Of a stretch of DNA of 8,383 nt, positions 1-6,091 are shown one piece after another. The DNA comes from JABCPE02 sp963520725. GTDB lineage: Bacteria > Bacteroidota > Bacteroidia > Flavobacteriales > Weeksellaceae. Positions within the stretch are counted from its first letter, which is position 1. Each line of letters starts with the position of its first letter. The notes below the pieces were generated by a model, which was not told where the DNA came from, ran no database searches, and saw nothing but the letters and a program-made list of their open reading frames with translations. The stretch is from the NCBI GenBank assembly GCA_963520725.1, contig CAUQSG010000071.1, forward strand, positions 1-8,383, given 5' to 3'. Position numbers and translations under genes: made by a program.

Positions 1-1
1 T

Positions 2-433
2 ACACAGCACACTGATGATCCTACTTCTTATGATGGGACGGTGGTTATCAATGGAGAAGAATTAAGGGTGGAAATCATTCTTGAAGATGAAGGCGACACT
101 GAAAAGATAGAACAGCAGATGAACACCTTTTTCAGTGAGATAGACTCCCTATCACAAAAAGCAAAAGAATGTATTGCTGAGAAATATTTAGAACTCTACA
201 ATGACCACTTGCGTTTTGGCGATGATGACAAGGATGATGAATACAAACCTGAGCTTACTAAAGAAGAATTTATGGAAGCCCTTAGCTTGCGAAGTTTCTT
301 GTTTTACAGTGAGGATGTAGAAATTTTCTTTGATAATAATGATATATTCTTGGGACACTCATTTATCGCCTCAGACTTTGATGGTGAGAATTTTAATGAT
401 GCCGAAATATGCCCAACTATTTGGTTAGAATAA
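2..433 (+). CDS. DUF2262 domain protein, 5'-partial; probable immunity-type protein
   Basis: The reading frame is open from the left edge to the TAA at 431-433, so the gene probably starts outside the window. A GTG at 41 is the only plausible start inside. However, the residues before it (SYDGTVVINGEELRVEI around the GTG) run smoothly into the domain, whose members usually begin with such a 'g.v...G..v.v.l' strand, so I reject the GTG. The visible 143 residues show the DUF2262 pattern as I know it: an acidic linker, then LTKEEFMEALSLRSFLFY, then a glycine/histidine core (DNNDIFLGHSFIASDFDGE) and a C-terminal DAEICPTIW. The protein is very acidic and has no signal peptide or membrane segment, so it is probably cytosolic. 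DUF2262 has no established enzyme activity; members are often found among toxin-immunity genes, which fits the SUKH-like gene 10 bases downstream. Family call is from memory of the motif; the immunity role is inference. Confidence 0.75.
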   Translation, partial: TQHTDDPTSYDGTVVINGEELRVEIILEDEGDTEKIEQQMNTFFSEIDSLSQKAKECIAEKYLELYNDHLRFGDDDKDDEYKPELTKEEFMEALSLRSFLFYSEDVEIFFDNNDIFLGHSFIASDFDGENFNDAEICPTIWLE

Positions 434-443
434 TTGATTGAAA

Positions 444-914
444 ATGAGCTTAGAAACTATCATTATCCATTACAGAAATCGTTTAGCCTCATTACCCGAT
501 GCCATACTTATAGGCGAAATCCCCGAAGGTGCTAAAAGTATTCCCCCACAAATGCTAAAATACATAGCCCCCGTGCATAGTGCTTTTTTAAAGCTTTGCA
601 ATGGCGGGTCTTTTGGCGATATCATTCTGTGGAGCGTAGAGGAGCTGTTGAAAAACCAATATCGCATTCCTGCCGAACAGCCTTCTTGGTATGAAATAGG
701 GCAGCTTTTGTACGAGCCGCTTTTCCTTGATAAACATACCCAATGTGTGATATTCCCTGCTGATGTCTATGAAGGGATTGAGGGCATAGAGGTTGATTTT
801 GATACTTTTATAAGAGAATATATTTTTGGGAGCAAATACAAAGAAAAAATTATAGGCTATGACAATGAAGATGATGATTGGTCAGTATTTTTAAATGATT
901 CTTCTATAAGTTAA
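444..914 (+). CDS. SUKH-like (SMI1/KNR4 superfamily) protein, putative immunity protein
   Basis: A 156-residue soluble protein. I chose the ATG at 444 over the in-frame TTG at 438, two codons upstream, because TTG starts are rare here. The order of motifs resembles SUKH immunity proteins: a proline before a helix (SIPPQMLKYIAPVHSAFLKL, residues 32-51), the hallmark NGG turn (CNGGSFGD, 52-59), a strand plus helix with W63, a second conserved part SWYEIGQLL (81-89), and a C-terminal FDTFIREYIFGSKYKEKI (119-136) that matches the 'f..fi..yi.G..Y' end of these folds. No signal peptide or membrane segment. SUKH proteins typically neutralise nuclease and other toxins of contact-dependent or secreted polymorphic systems by binding them. 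The gene follows the DUF2262 gene by 10 bases, so the two are probably co-transcribed. The superfamily call is fairly good; the exact subfamily and cognate toxin cannot be told. Confidence 0.6.
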   Translation: MSLETIIIHYRNRLASLPDAILIGEIPEGAKSIPPQMLKYIAPVHSAFLKLCNGGSFGDIILWSVEELLKNQYRIPAEQPSWYEIGQLLYEPLFLDKHTQCVIFPADVYEGIEGIEVDFDTFIREYIFGSKYKEKIIGYDNEDDDWSVFLNDSSIS

Positions 915-938
915 ACTTTTATATAGACAAGCTAAAAA

Positions 939-995
939 ATGGTGTCAGCAGGAATGAAATACGAAGTAAAACAAATCTTAGAAATTATAGTATGA
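939..995 (+). other. 18-codon mini-ORF overlapping the next gene (leader peptide or remnant)
   Basis: ATG at 939 (second in-frame ATG at 954) reads MVSAGMKYEVKQILEIIV and stops at TGA 993-995. This overlaps the ATG of the following gene in an ATGA arrangement (992-995). A stop lies directly upstream in frame (933-935). The overlap is the classic geometry for translational coupling, so this could be a short leader. It could equally be the tail of a decayed gene, or chance in AT-rich DNA. I do not recognise the peptide. Confidence 0.2.
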
Positions 996-1702
996 AATTT
1001 TGTAGAAAAGATTTAGGAAATAAAGAAAAGTATGATGAATTAAATGTTTTTCTGACAGAAAAGATTAATGAAAATCCTCTTGAAACAGCAAAAATAATTC
1101 TAAATATCGCTTTGAAATTTCGCCAATCATCAGCATTATATTCAGATAATATACTTTTTCTAGAGCATGTAGCCCAGTTTGCAACATTTCATAAAAGTGA
1201 TAAAAAAATTTTGGAAACCTGCATCAATGCAATTGGAGAGTTCGGCGGGTTATCAAAGGATGAAAATTGTAAATGGTTTTGCTTTAATTTTTTAAAGTCC
1301 TTTAAAAACGATGAGGATAAAAAAATAAAGTATGTAGCAAATCTACTTACTATCTCTCTATACCCAGATTTTTTCATGCAAGAGCCTGACTTTTTTGAAG
1401 ATGCTATGCACATATCCACCCTCGCTCCAAGAGAACATACAATGAAGGCTTTTGCAGTTTTTATAAGCACACAAATAAATAACATTCGGAAAGAAGACCT
1501 GAGTAATTCTTTGAAAATATTTGATGAATACTCAAAATCTTCAAGGAATATATTTACAAAACAGGAATATAAAAAACTGGCAGAGACTTTATCAAAGCAT
1601 GTCGAAGGAAAAATCACTTTGAAAGCTTCAGAATTAACTTCAATTGCGACTGATTACGCAATCAAACAAACAAGGAAAATTGCTAATATTAACAAGCCAT
1701 AG
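992..1702 (+). CDS. hypothetical protein, all-helical, in a putative immunity array
   Basis: A 236-residue protein I do not recognise. It is rich in Lys, Glu, Phe, Ile and Leu and has no signal peptide, membrane span or Gly/Pro-rich segments. Predicted by eye it is almost wholly alpha-helical. Several 30-40 residue stretches alternate amphipathic helices (for example residues 12-27, 29-43, 52-66, 70-82, 107-121, 143-160 and 165-180), which suggests a HEAT- or TPR-like solenoid, although no repeat consensus is clear. The ATG at 992 is the first in frame. No TAnnTTTG promoter is visible directly upstream, so it may be read from the upstream immunity-like genes or coupled to the mini-ORF that overlaps its start. 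Position between DUF2262/SUKH-like genes and a WapI-like gene makes an immunity function plausible, but this is guilt by association only. The opposite-strand frame at 1189-1617 is a shadow. Confidence 0.7.
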   Translation: MKFCRKDLGNKEKYDELNVFLTEKINENPLETAKIILNIALKFRQSSALYSDNILFLEHVAQFATFHKSDKKILETCINAIGEFGGLSKDENCKWFCFNFLKSFKNDEDKKIKYVANLLTISLYPDFFMQEPDFFEDAMHISTLAPREHTMKAFAVFISTQINNIRKEDLSNSLKIFDEYSKSSRNIFTKQEYKKLAETLSKHVEGKITLKASELTSIATDYAIKQTRKIANINKP

Positions 1703-1808
1703 CCTGCATGTAAGTTACTCAGAAACCATCATCGTCAAACGCTTATTAGGCCTCTTTCTTAACGAATTACAATACAAACACGGACTCACAACTCGTGTTT
1801 TTTCATAA
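1638..1808 (+). pseudogene. possible C-terminal gene remnant without a start codon
   Basis: The +3 frame is open for 56 codons after a stop at 1635-1637, overlaps the end of the previous gene and ends at TAA 1806-1808. It has no ATG. The part after 1701 reads like real protein: SYSETIIVKRLLGLF, then LNELQYKHGLTTRVFS before the stop. The stretch fills the whole gap between two convergent genes. It may be the 3' end of a gene lost by recombination, as happens in toxin-immunity arrays, or only a chance open frame. I could not assign it to a family. Confidence 0.2.
1776..1803 (+). terminator. weak candidate terminator hairpin
   Basis: AAACACG (1776-1782) pairs with CGTGTTT (1794-1800) around an 11-base loop, followed by a short T run. 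The 7-bp stem with three G:C pairs is weak and the loop is large. It lies about 75 bases after the stop of the hypothetical gene and just before the convergent WapI-like gene, so its position fits. It also lies inside the possible gene remnant. Confidence 0.3.
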
Positions 1809-2243
1809 TTATTCCTTTTTAAAAGAAGCCACAGCCTCACCAAGCTCCTTTATAATCATTGCAAGAGTTTTATCATCCAAAGGAAAAGTGAGTTCATATG
1901 GTTCTTCATCATAGGAAACAGGTGCTATATCATAGCATAGCAGCACTATAAGTTTTTTATTTTGATATTCAAAAGCTAATTCTGGCTCTATAAAACCAAT
2001 TTCTGTGGATTTCTCTTTATCGGCTGAAATCTGCTCAAACCATTCTAAAAGACCCAGTAACTCAAAAAAAAGCATACACTCACTTACTCGTGTATAATAT
2101 TTTCCTTCTAAATCATCTTTCACCTTTACTTCTACTTTCAGCCAATCTTCAAAATTGTCCTTCCTTTCTCGGTGCCCATGAATAGAGAAAATGATTTTTT
2201 GATAAGCATTTTGGATTTTGAACATGATTTTTTTCTGTTGCAT
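1809..2243 (-). CDS. WapI-like immunity protein family
   Basis: A 144-residue soluble protein resembling the family annotated as WapI-family immunity proteins, named for the partner of the Bacillus WapA contact toxin. The pattern as I recall it is an N-terminal strand, then 'dWL.v.i.v' (DWLKVEVKV, residues 33-41), a C..LtfEl..LleWfe helix (CMLFFELLGLLEWFEQI, 56-72), and 'F.EP.L.FE' (FIEPELAFEY, 84-93). A strand and a closing acidic helix follow, ending in a Lys/Glu tail. Members are about 140 residues, so the gene is full length. The ATG at 2243 suits the promoter at 2266-2295, leaving a leader of roughly 16 bases. An internal ATG at codon 7 (MFKIQN) is an alternative start close to where homologues begin. 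Transcribed against the three upstream genes from its own promoter. No cognate toxin is in the window; the toxin it blocks is unknown. Confidence 0.65.
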   Translation of the reverse strand: MQQKKIMFKIQNAYQKIIFSIHGHRERKDNFEDWLKVEVKVKDDLEGKYYTRVSECMLFFELLGLLEWFEQISADKEKSTEIGFIEPELAFEYQNKKLIVLLCYDIAPVSYDEEPYELTFPLDDKTLAMIIKELGEAVASFKKE

Positions 2244-2265
2244 TTCTTAATTTCTTTCCTTGAAA

Positions 2266-2295
2266 CAAAGATAAACTAAAAATTCCCAGACACAA
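2266..2295 (-). promoter_or_regulatory. Bacteroidota promoter for the WapI-like gene
   Basis: Read on the - strand there is a -33 TTG (2293-2295), a 19-base spacer and a perfect -7 box TATCTTTG (2266-2273), matching the flavobacterial consensus TTG-N17-23-TAnnTTTG. Transcription would start near 2260, about 16 bases before the ATG. This is the only promoter in the window with both elements at the standard spacing. Confidence 0.7.
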
Positions 2296-2350
2296 TAACC
2301 ACTATTCCCAGCCAATTGACAGTTTCCATTTTAAAAATCTTATAATTCTT

Positions 2351-2401
2351 GTTAAACTTAGTTAAAACCAATGAAACAAGATTGTTTTTGCATTAAATTT
2401 G
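2351..2401 (+). promoter_or_regulatory. htrA promoter region with -7 box and GTTAAA direct repeat
   Basis: TAAATTTG at 2394-2401 is a perfect TAnnTTTG -7 box; transcription would begin near 2406, about 23 bases before the htrA ATG. No TTG lies 17-23 bases upstream, so the -33 element is poor. Instead, GTTAAA occurs twice at a spacing of one helical turn (2351-2356 and 2361-2366), centred about 40 bases before the likely start site. That is where an activator would bind. The regulatory role of the repeat is inference. Confidence 0.5.
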
Positions 2402-2428
2402 TATCAACAAAATAAATACAACATTTAT

Positions 2429-3946
2429 ATGAAAAACCAATTGAAAAAACTTGCTCCTTTTGCATTAGTAGGAATACTTTCTGGGGCGACGACCTTTGGA
2501 GCAATTAACTATTTTAATGATGAACAAAATAACGCCGATTTTTCTTATTTCACCACTTCTGGGAAAAACGCCATACCAGCAGGGCTGAACGGAGCGTCTT
2601 CTGACAACTTCGTAAAAGCTTCTAAAACAACAGTTCCTGCCGTGGTTACGATAAGAAACTATCAAAACAATATGCCTTCCTCTGGAAGATCTATGGATCA
2701 GGATATTTTTGAGTTTTTCTTCGGAGATGGATTCAGAAATAATAGAAGCCAAAGACAAGAAGCACCAAAAGACCTGCCTTCTGGGCTGGGTTCGGGAGTT
2801 ATAATCTCGCCTGATGGATACATCATATCAAATAACCATGTGGTAGCAGGAGCTAGCAAACTAGAAGTAGTTCTAAGCAACAAAAAAACTTACACTGCGA
2901 CGCTCATCGGAACTGACCCAAGTACAGACATCGCACTACTAAAAATAGAAGACAAAGGGCTTCCTTATCTTAACTTTGCGAACTCAGATTTAGTTGAGGT
3001 GGGGCAATGGGTTCTTGCCGTGGGAAATCCACTTGGGCTTAACTCTACCGTTACAGCGGGAATTGTCTCTGCAAAAGGCAGAAATATAGACCTTCTCAGC
3101 CAGCAGAGTAGAACACCGATTGAAAGTTTCATCCAAACTGATGCCGCTATCAACAAAGGAAACAGCGGAGGAGCATTAGTAAACCTAAACGGTGACCTGA
3201 TTGGGATAAACTCTGCAATCTCTTCATCTTCTGGATATTACGAAGGTTATGGATTTGCTGTCCCTGCTAATTTGGCTAAAAAAGTAGTGGAAGATATCAA
3301 GAAATTTGGTCTTGTTCAGAGAGGATTCTTGGGAGTTGGATCTTTAGATTTATCTAATGATTTACAGGTTAAAACATACAACCAAAGAAACAAAACCAAC
3401 CTAAAATCTGGAAAAGGTATCTATGTAACGGATGTTGCCAAAAATAGTGGTGCAGAAGATGCAGGAATCAAAACTGGAGACATCATCACTAAAATAGACA
3501 ATATAAATATCGATGGATTCTCTGACCTTTCTCTAGCTATCGGCAGCAAGAGACCTGGGGACAAAGTTTCTGTAACTTATATAAGAAACGGAAAAGAGCA
3601 CAAAACTACTGCCGCTCTAAAAGACCAAAAAGGAAACACCTCTCTACGAAGCAAAGCCGACCTCAGCGTAACTGAAAAAATCGGAGGTGAGTTTGAAAGC
3701 CTAAGCGACAGAGTAAAAGTAAGCTACGGACTAAACAGCGGTGTCATCGCTAGAAACATCGTAGATGGCGGAGAACTCTCTAAAATAGGTGTCGTGGACA
3801 ACTATATCATCATGGAGATAAACGGAAAACCTGTTAATTCTCAGAAAGATATAGAAAATATTCTGAAAAATTACAAAGGAACTGTTTCTGTGGTTTATCT
3901 CGATGAATACGGAAGAGCCACTAGAAGAGGTTTCACCATGCCTTAA
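2429..3946 (+). CDS. HtrA/DegQ-family periplasmic serine protease (Do-like)
   Basis: A 505-residue DegP/DegQ-type protease and chaperone that degrades or refolds damaged envelope proteins. The ATG at 2429 is preferred over an in-frame TTG at 2399, which falls inside the -7 box. Residues 1-28 (positive MKNQLKK, then a hydrophobic stretch ending GATTFGA) are a signal peptide or signal anchor. The trypsin-like domain (about 55-295) has the full triad: H137 in SNNHVVAG, D167 in DPSTDIALLK and S246 in GNSGG. A long Arg/Gln-rich LA-type loop lies at about 78-117. PDZ1 (about 300-398) contains GFLGVGSLDL and SGAEDAGIKTGDIIT; PDZ2 (about 432-505) contains SGVIARNI and DNYIIMEINGKPV. Two PDZ domains and this length match DegP/DegQ. 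The usual Pro of the INPGNSGG motif is Lys243. It is transcribed alone, between its own promoter and a strong terminator. The gene is often named degP, degQ or htrA; which one cannot be told from sequence. Confidence 0.95.
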   Translation: MKNQLKKLAPFALVGILSGATTFGAINYFNDEQNNADFSYFTTSGKNAIPAGLNGASSDNFVKASKTTVPAVVTIRNYQNNMPSSGRSMDQDIFEFFFGDGFRNNRSQRQEAPKDLPSGLGSGVIISPDGYIISNNHVVAGASKLEVVLSNKKTYTATLIGTDPSTDIALLKIEDKGLPYLNFANSDLVEVGQWVLAVGNPLGLNSTVTAGIVSAKGRNIDLLSQQSRTPIESFIQTDAAINKGNSGGALVNLNGDLIGINSAISSSSGYYEGYGFAVPANLAKKVVEDIKKFGLVQRGFLGVGSLDLSNDLQVKTYNQRNKTNLKSGKGIYVTDVAKNSGAEDAGIKTGDIITKIDNINIDGFSDLSLAIGSKRPGDKVSVTYIRNGKEHKTTAALKDQKGNTSLRSKADLSVTEKIGGEFESLSDRVKVSYGLNSGVIARNIVDGGELSKIGVVDNYIIMEINGKPVNSQKDIENILKNYKGTVSVVYLDEYGRATRRGFTMP

Positions 3947-3974
3947 AACATAATTTTTAAACTTATATTTGATT

Positions 3975-4016
3975 AAAATCCTGCAAAAATTTAAAAGATT
4001 TTTGTGGGATTTTTTT
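3975..4016 (+). terminator. strong rho-independent terminator after htrA
   Basis: Bases 3975-3990 pair with 3998-4013 in a 16-bp stem (two G:U wobbles, otherwise perfect) around the 7-base loop ttaaaag, with a T run to 4016. It ends the htrA transcript 28 bases after its stop codon and isolates it from the next promoter. Confidence 0.9.
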
Positions 4017-4046
4017 CTTGAAGTTTCATTTTTTCTACAAAAGTAA

Positions 4047-4054
4047 TATCTTTG
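4047..4054 (+). promoter_or_regulatory. -7 box for the DUF151-nupG operon, start near the ATG
   Basis: TATCTTTG is a perfect TAnnTTTG -7 box. Only five bases separate it from the ATG at 4060. With a start a few bases after the box, the transcript would begin at or just before the start codon, so the message is leaderless or nearly so. The nearest upstream TTG (4018-4020) lies 26 bases away, slightly beyond the usual spacing. Confidence 0.6.
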
Positions 4055-4059
4055 TGCCT

Positions 4060-4656
4060 ATGGATTATAAAAAACTATTTATCCGAGGTATTTCATACAG
4101 CCAGACTCAGTCTGGTGCCTATGCCCTATTGCTGGAAGAGCCAGAAACAGGGATAAAACTACCCATCGTAATCGGTAATTTCGAAGCTCAGTCTATCTCT
4201 ATGGGACTAGAAAAAGATTTTAAGCTTACTAGACCGCTTACTCATGATTTATTTGCAAGATTTATAGAAGACACCCGCTATATCATAGAATCCGTTGTGA
4301 TTTATAAGATAGTAGACGGGGTATTTTTTTCTAATATCAATTTTACCAATAGGCTCATTGGGGATAGTATCACCCTAGATTCTAGAACATCTGATGCAGT
4401 AGCGATGGCAATAAGGTTTGATGCGCCTGTATATACCACTCAGGAGGTCTTGGATGAAGCAGGAATTTTACTAAATCTACAGGAAGAAGATGATGAGGAC
4501 GAAATAGAAGAAACATTCCCAGATGTCATCACAGAACCAGTAAAAAGCATGCAGGAACTACAGGAAGAACTAGATGAAGCCGTAAAAAATGAGGATTTTG
4601 ACCTCTATCTAAAAATTCAAGAAGAAATAAAAAATAGAAATCATAATATAGAATAA
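4060..4656 (+). CDS. bifunctional nuclease family protein (DUF151) with C-terminal UVR motif
   Basis: A 198-residue cytosolic protein. The ATG at 4060 (MDYKKLFIRGISYSQTQ) is the right start; the longer frame from a TTG at 4018 begins next to the terminator and upstream of the -7 box. Residues 1-135 are the DUF151 domain: SGAYALLLEEPETGIKLPIVIG (split as 18-29 and 30-39), the conserved FEAQSISMGLE (41-51), RPLTHDLF (58-65) and the DSRTSDAVAMAIRFDAPVYT core (107-126). A very acidic linker (139-152) leads to a UVR-type helical hairpin (about 163-193, MQELQEELDEAVKNEDFDLY), as in UvrB/UvrC and Clp adaptors. Some plant and archaeal DUF151 proteins are reported to have DNase and RNase activity; catalysis by the Bacteroidota form is not established to my knowledge. 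The DUF151-UVR fusion is a common Bacteroidota form. The gene is the first of a unit with the nucleoside transporter 9 bases downstream. Confidence 0.9.
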   Translation: MDYKKLFIRGISYSQTQSGAYALLLEEPETGIKLPIVIGNFEAQSISMGLEKDFKLTRPLTHDLFARFIEDTRYIIESVVIYKIVDGVFFSNINFTNRLIGDSITLDSRTSDAVAMAIRFDAPVYTTQEVLDEAGILLNLQEEDDEDEIEETFPDVITEPVKSMQELQEELDEAVKNEDFDLYLKIQEEIKNRNHNIE

Positions 4657-4665
4657 ACCAAAGAA

Positions 4666-6003
4666 ATGAACATTAAAATCAGACTTATCATTCTAAGTTT
4701 CCTCCAATTTGCAGTTTGGGGAGCCTACCTTACTTCCATGGGAAATTATTTAGGTTCTATCGGACTTGGGCAGCAGATTGGGCTTTTTTATGCCATGCAG
4801 GGCTTTGTATCCATTCTGATGCCTGCCATTATGGGGATTATCGCAGACCGCTGGATTCCTGCACAAAAACTTTTGGGAATTTCCCACCTCATCGCAGCTA
4901 TTTTCTTAGGAGCGGCAGGATATTATGGCATGCAGCATAGCGACAGCACGGACTTCACTACTCTTTTTACTTTGTATTCTCTGAGTGTAATGTTCTACAT
5001 GCCGACTATTGCCCTTTCTAATTCGGTAGCTTATTCTGCTTTAATCAATAATAATTTTGATACTATAAAAACCTTTCCGCCAATCAGAACTTTTGGGACG
5101 ATAGGCTTCATTGTTGCGATGCTTTTTGTGAATTTTGCTGGATTTGAAAACGGTAGTTTCACTCTTAATTTTTCTAATTCACAAGGATTTGTGAGCTTCC
5201 AAAATACTTATGCTCAGTTTTTTGTATCGGCTTTCTTGGGAATTGTGCTGTTTGCTTATTCTTTCACTTTGCCACACTGCCCTACTAATAAATCCGATGA
5301 AAAACAAACACTATCCGATGCCTTAGGTCTGAAGGCTTTTGCTCTATTCAAGGACAAAAAAATGGCGATTTTCTTTGTATTTTCAATGTTACTAGGAATT
5401 TCCCTACAAATTACCAATGGCTACGCCAATCCTTTCATTACGAGTTTCAAAGATATTCCTCAGTATGCAGATTCTTGGGGCGCTAATAATGCCAATGCCT
5501 TGATATCACTTTCACAAGTTTCAGAAACGCTCTGTATCTTACTGATTCCTTTCTGTTTAAAGAGATTTGGAATAAAGAAAGTAATGCTTATGGCCATGTT
5601 CTCATGGTTCCTAAGATTCGGGCTGTTCGCTGTGGGTGACCCAGGCAGCGGAGTTTGGATGTTTATCCTTTCCATGATTGTTTATGGTGTTGCCTTTGAT
5701 TTCTTCAATGTATCAGGTTCGCTATTCGTAGACCAAGAAACTGATCCCAATATCCGCTCATCTGCGCAAGGAGTTTTCATGATGATGACCAATGGTTTCG
5801 GCTCTACTATCGGGATGCTTGTAGCTGGAGAGATTGTAAATCACTATCAGATTTTCTCCGACATAGACCCTGTCACAAAGATGAACGGCTGGTATAGTGC
5901 TTGGGCGATTTTTGCTTACTATGCCCTTGCTGTAGCGATTATGTTTATGATAGTTTTCAAATACAAACACACACCCGAAAAACTAGAAAATATCAATCAT
6001 TAA
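4666..6003 (+). CDS. nupG: NupG-family nucleoside:H+ symporter (MFS)
   Basis: A 445-residue inner-membrane protein that imports nucleosides with protons. It closely follows the E. coli NupG/XapB pattern as I remember it: N-terminal ILSFLQFAVWGAYLTSMG (residues 9-26), MPAIMGIIADRWI (52-64), FPPIRTFGTIGF (137-148), LGLKAFALFKDKKMAIFF (220-237), LQITNGYANPF (247-257), SQVSETLCILLIPF (283-296), SMIVYGVAFDFFNVSGSLFV (336-355), SSAQGVFMMMTNGFG (365-379), and the terminal FKYKH (431-435). About 12 hydrophobic spans are evident, with the usual central cytosolic loop at about 204-232. Compared with E. coli NupG there is an extra polar stretch around 160-182. Nine bases separate it from the DUF151-UVR gene, with no promoter or terminator between, so the two form an operon closed by the hairpin at 6012. 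Substrate range within nucleosides cannot be read from sequence. Confidence 0.93.
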   Translation: MNIKIRLIILSFLQFAVWGAYLTSMGNYLGSIGLGQQIGLFYAMQGFVSILMPAIMGIIADRWIPAQKLLGISHLIAAIFLGAAGYYGMQHSDSTDFTTLFTLYSLSVMFYMPTIALSNSVAYSALINNNFDTIKTFPPIRTFGTIGFIVAMLFVNFAGFENGSFTLNFSNSQGFVSFQNTYAQFFVSAFLGIVLFAYSFTLPHCPTNKSDEKQTLSDALGLKAFALFKDKKMAIFFVFSMLLGISLQITNGYANPFITSFKDIPQYADSWGANNANALISLSQVSETLCILLIPFCLKRFGIKKVMLMAMFSWFLRFGLFAVGDPGSGVWMFILSMIVYGVAFDFFNVSGSLFVDQETDPNIRSSAQGVFMMMTNGFGSTIGMLVAGEIVNHYQIFSDIDPVTKMNGWYSAWAIFAYYALAVAIMFMIVFKYKHTPEKLENINH

Positions 6004-6011
6004 AATACAAA

Positions 6012-6051
6012 TTAAAAACACACTTTCCCAAAATGGAAAGTGTGTTTTTAA
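6012..6051. terminator. bidirectional terminator between nupG and rlpA-like gene
   Basis: A perfect 17-bp inverted repeat (6012-6028 with 6035-6051) encloses the loop caaaat. The A run on the left arm and the T run on the right arm give a U-tract on either strand. It lies 8 bases after the nupG stop and 40 bases beyond the convergent rlpA-like stop, so it can end both transcripts. Confidence 0.9.
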
Positions 6052-6091
6052 AATAATAAAACAGATTAAAAATTAAAAGTGTACAATTATC

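Noticed and set aside
41..43. GTG as the start of the DUF2262 gene
   Set aside because: The frame is open to the left edge and the residues before the GTG fit the domain's first strand, so the gene is taken as 5'-truncated.
1189..1617. 142-codon open frame on the - strand
   Set aside because: It lies wholly inside the hypothetical gene in antisense, is rich in Ser/Phe/Cys typical of shadow frames, and has no promoter or start-site context.
2399..2428. TTG-initiated extension of HtrA
   Set aside because: The TTG is part of the -7 promoter box and so is not in the transcript; the ATG at 2429 begins a normal signal peptide.
2465..3156. Antisense frames inside htrA (2465-2758, 2698-2883, 2965-3156)
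   Set aside because: All are antisense shadows of the well-conserved protease coding sequence.
4018..4059. TTG-initiated extension of the DUF151 protein
   Set aside because: It starts directly after the T run of the htrA terminator and upstream of the -7 box; family members start at MDYKKL-like sequences.
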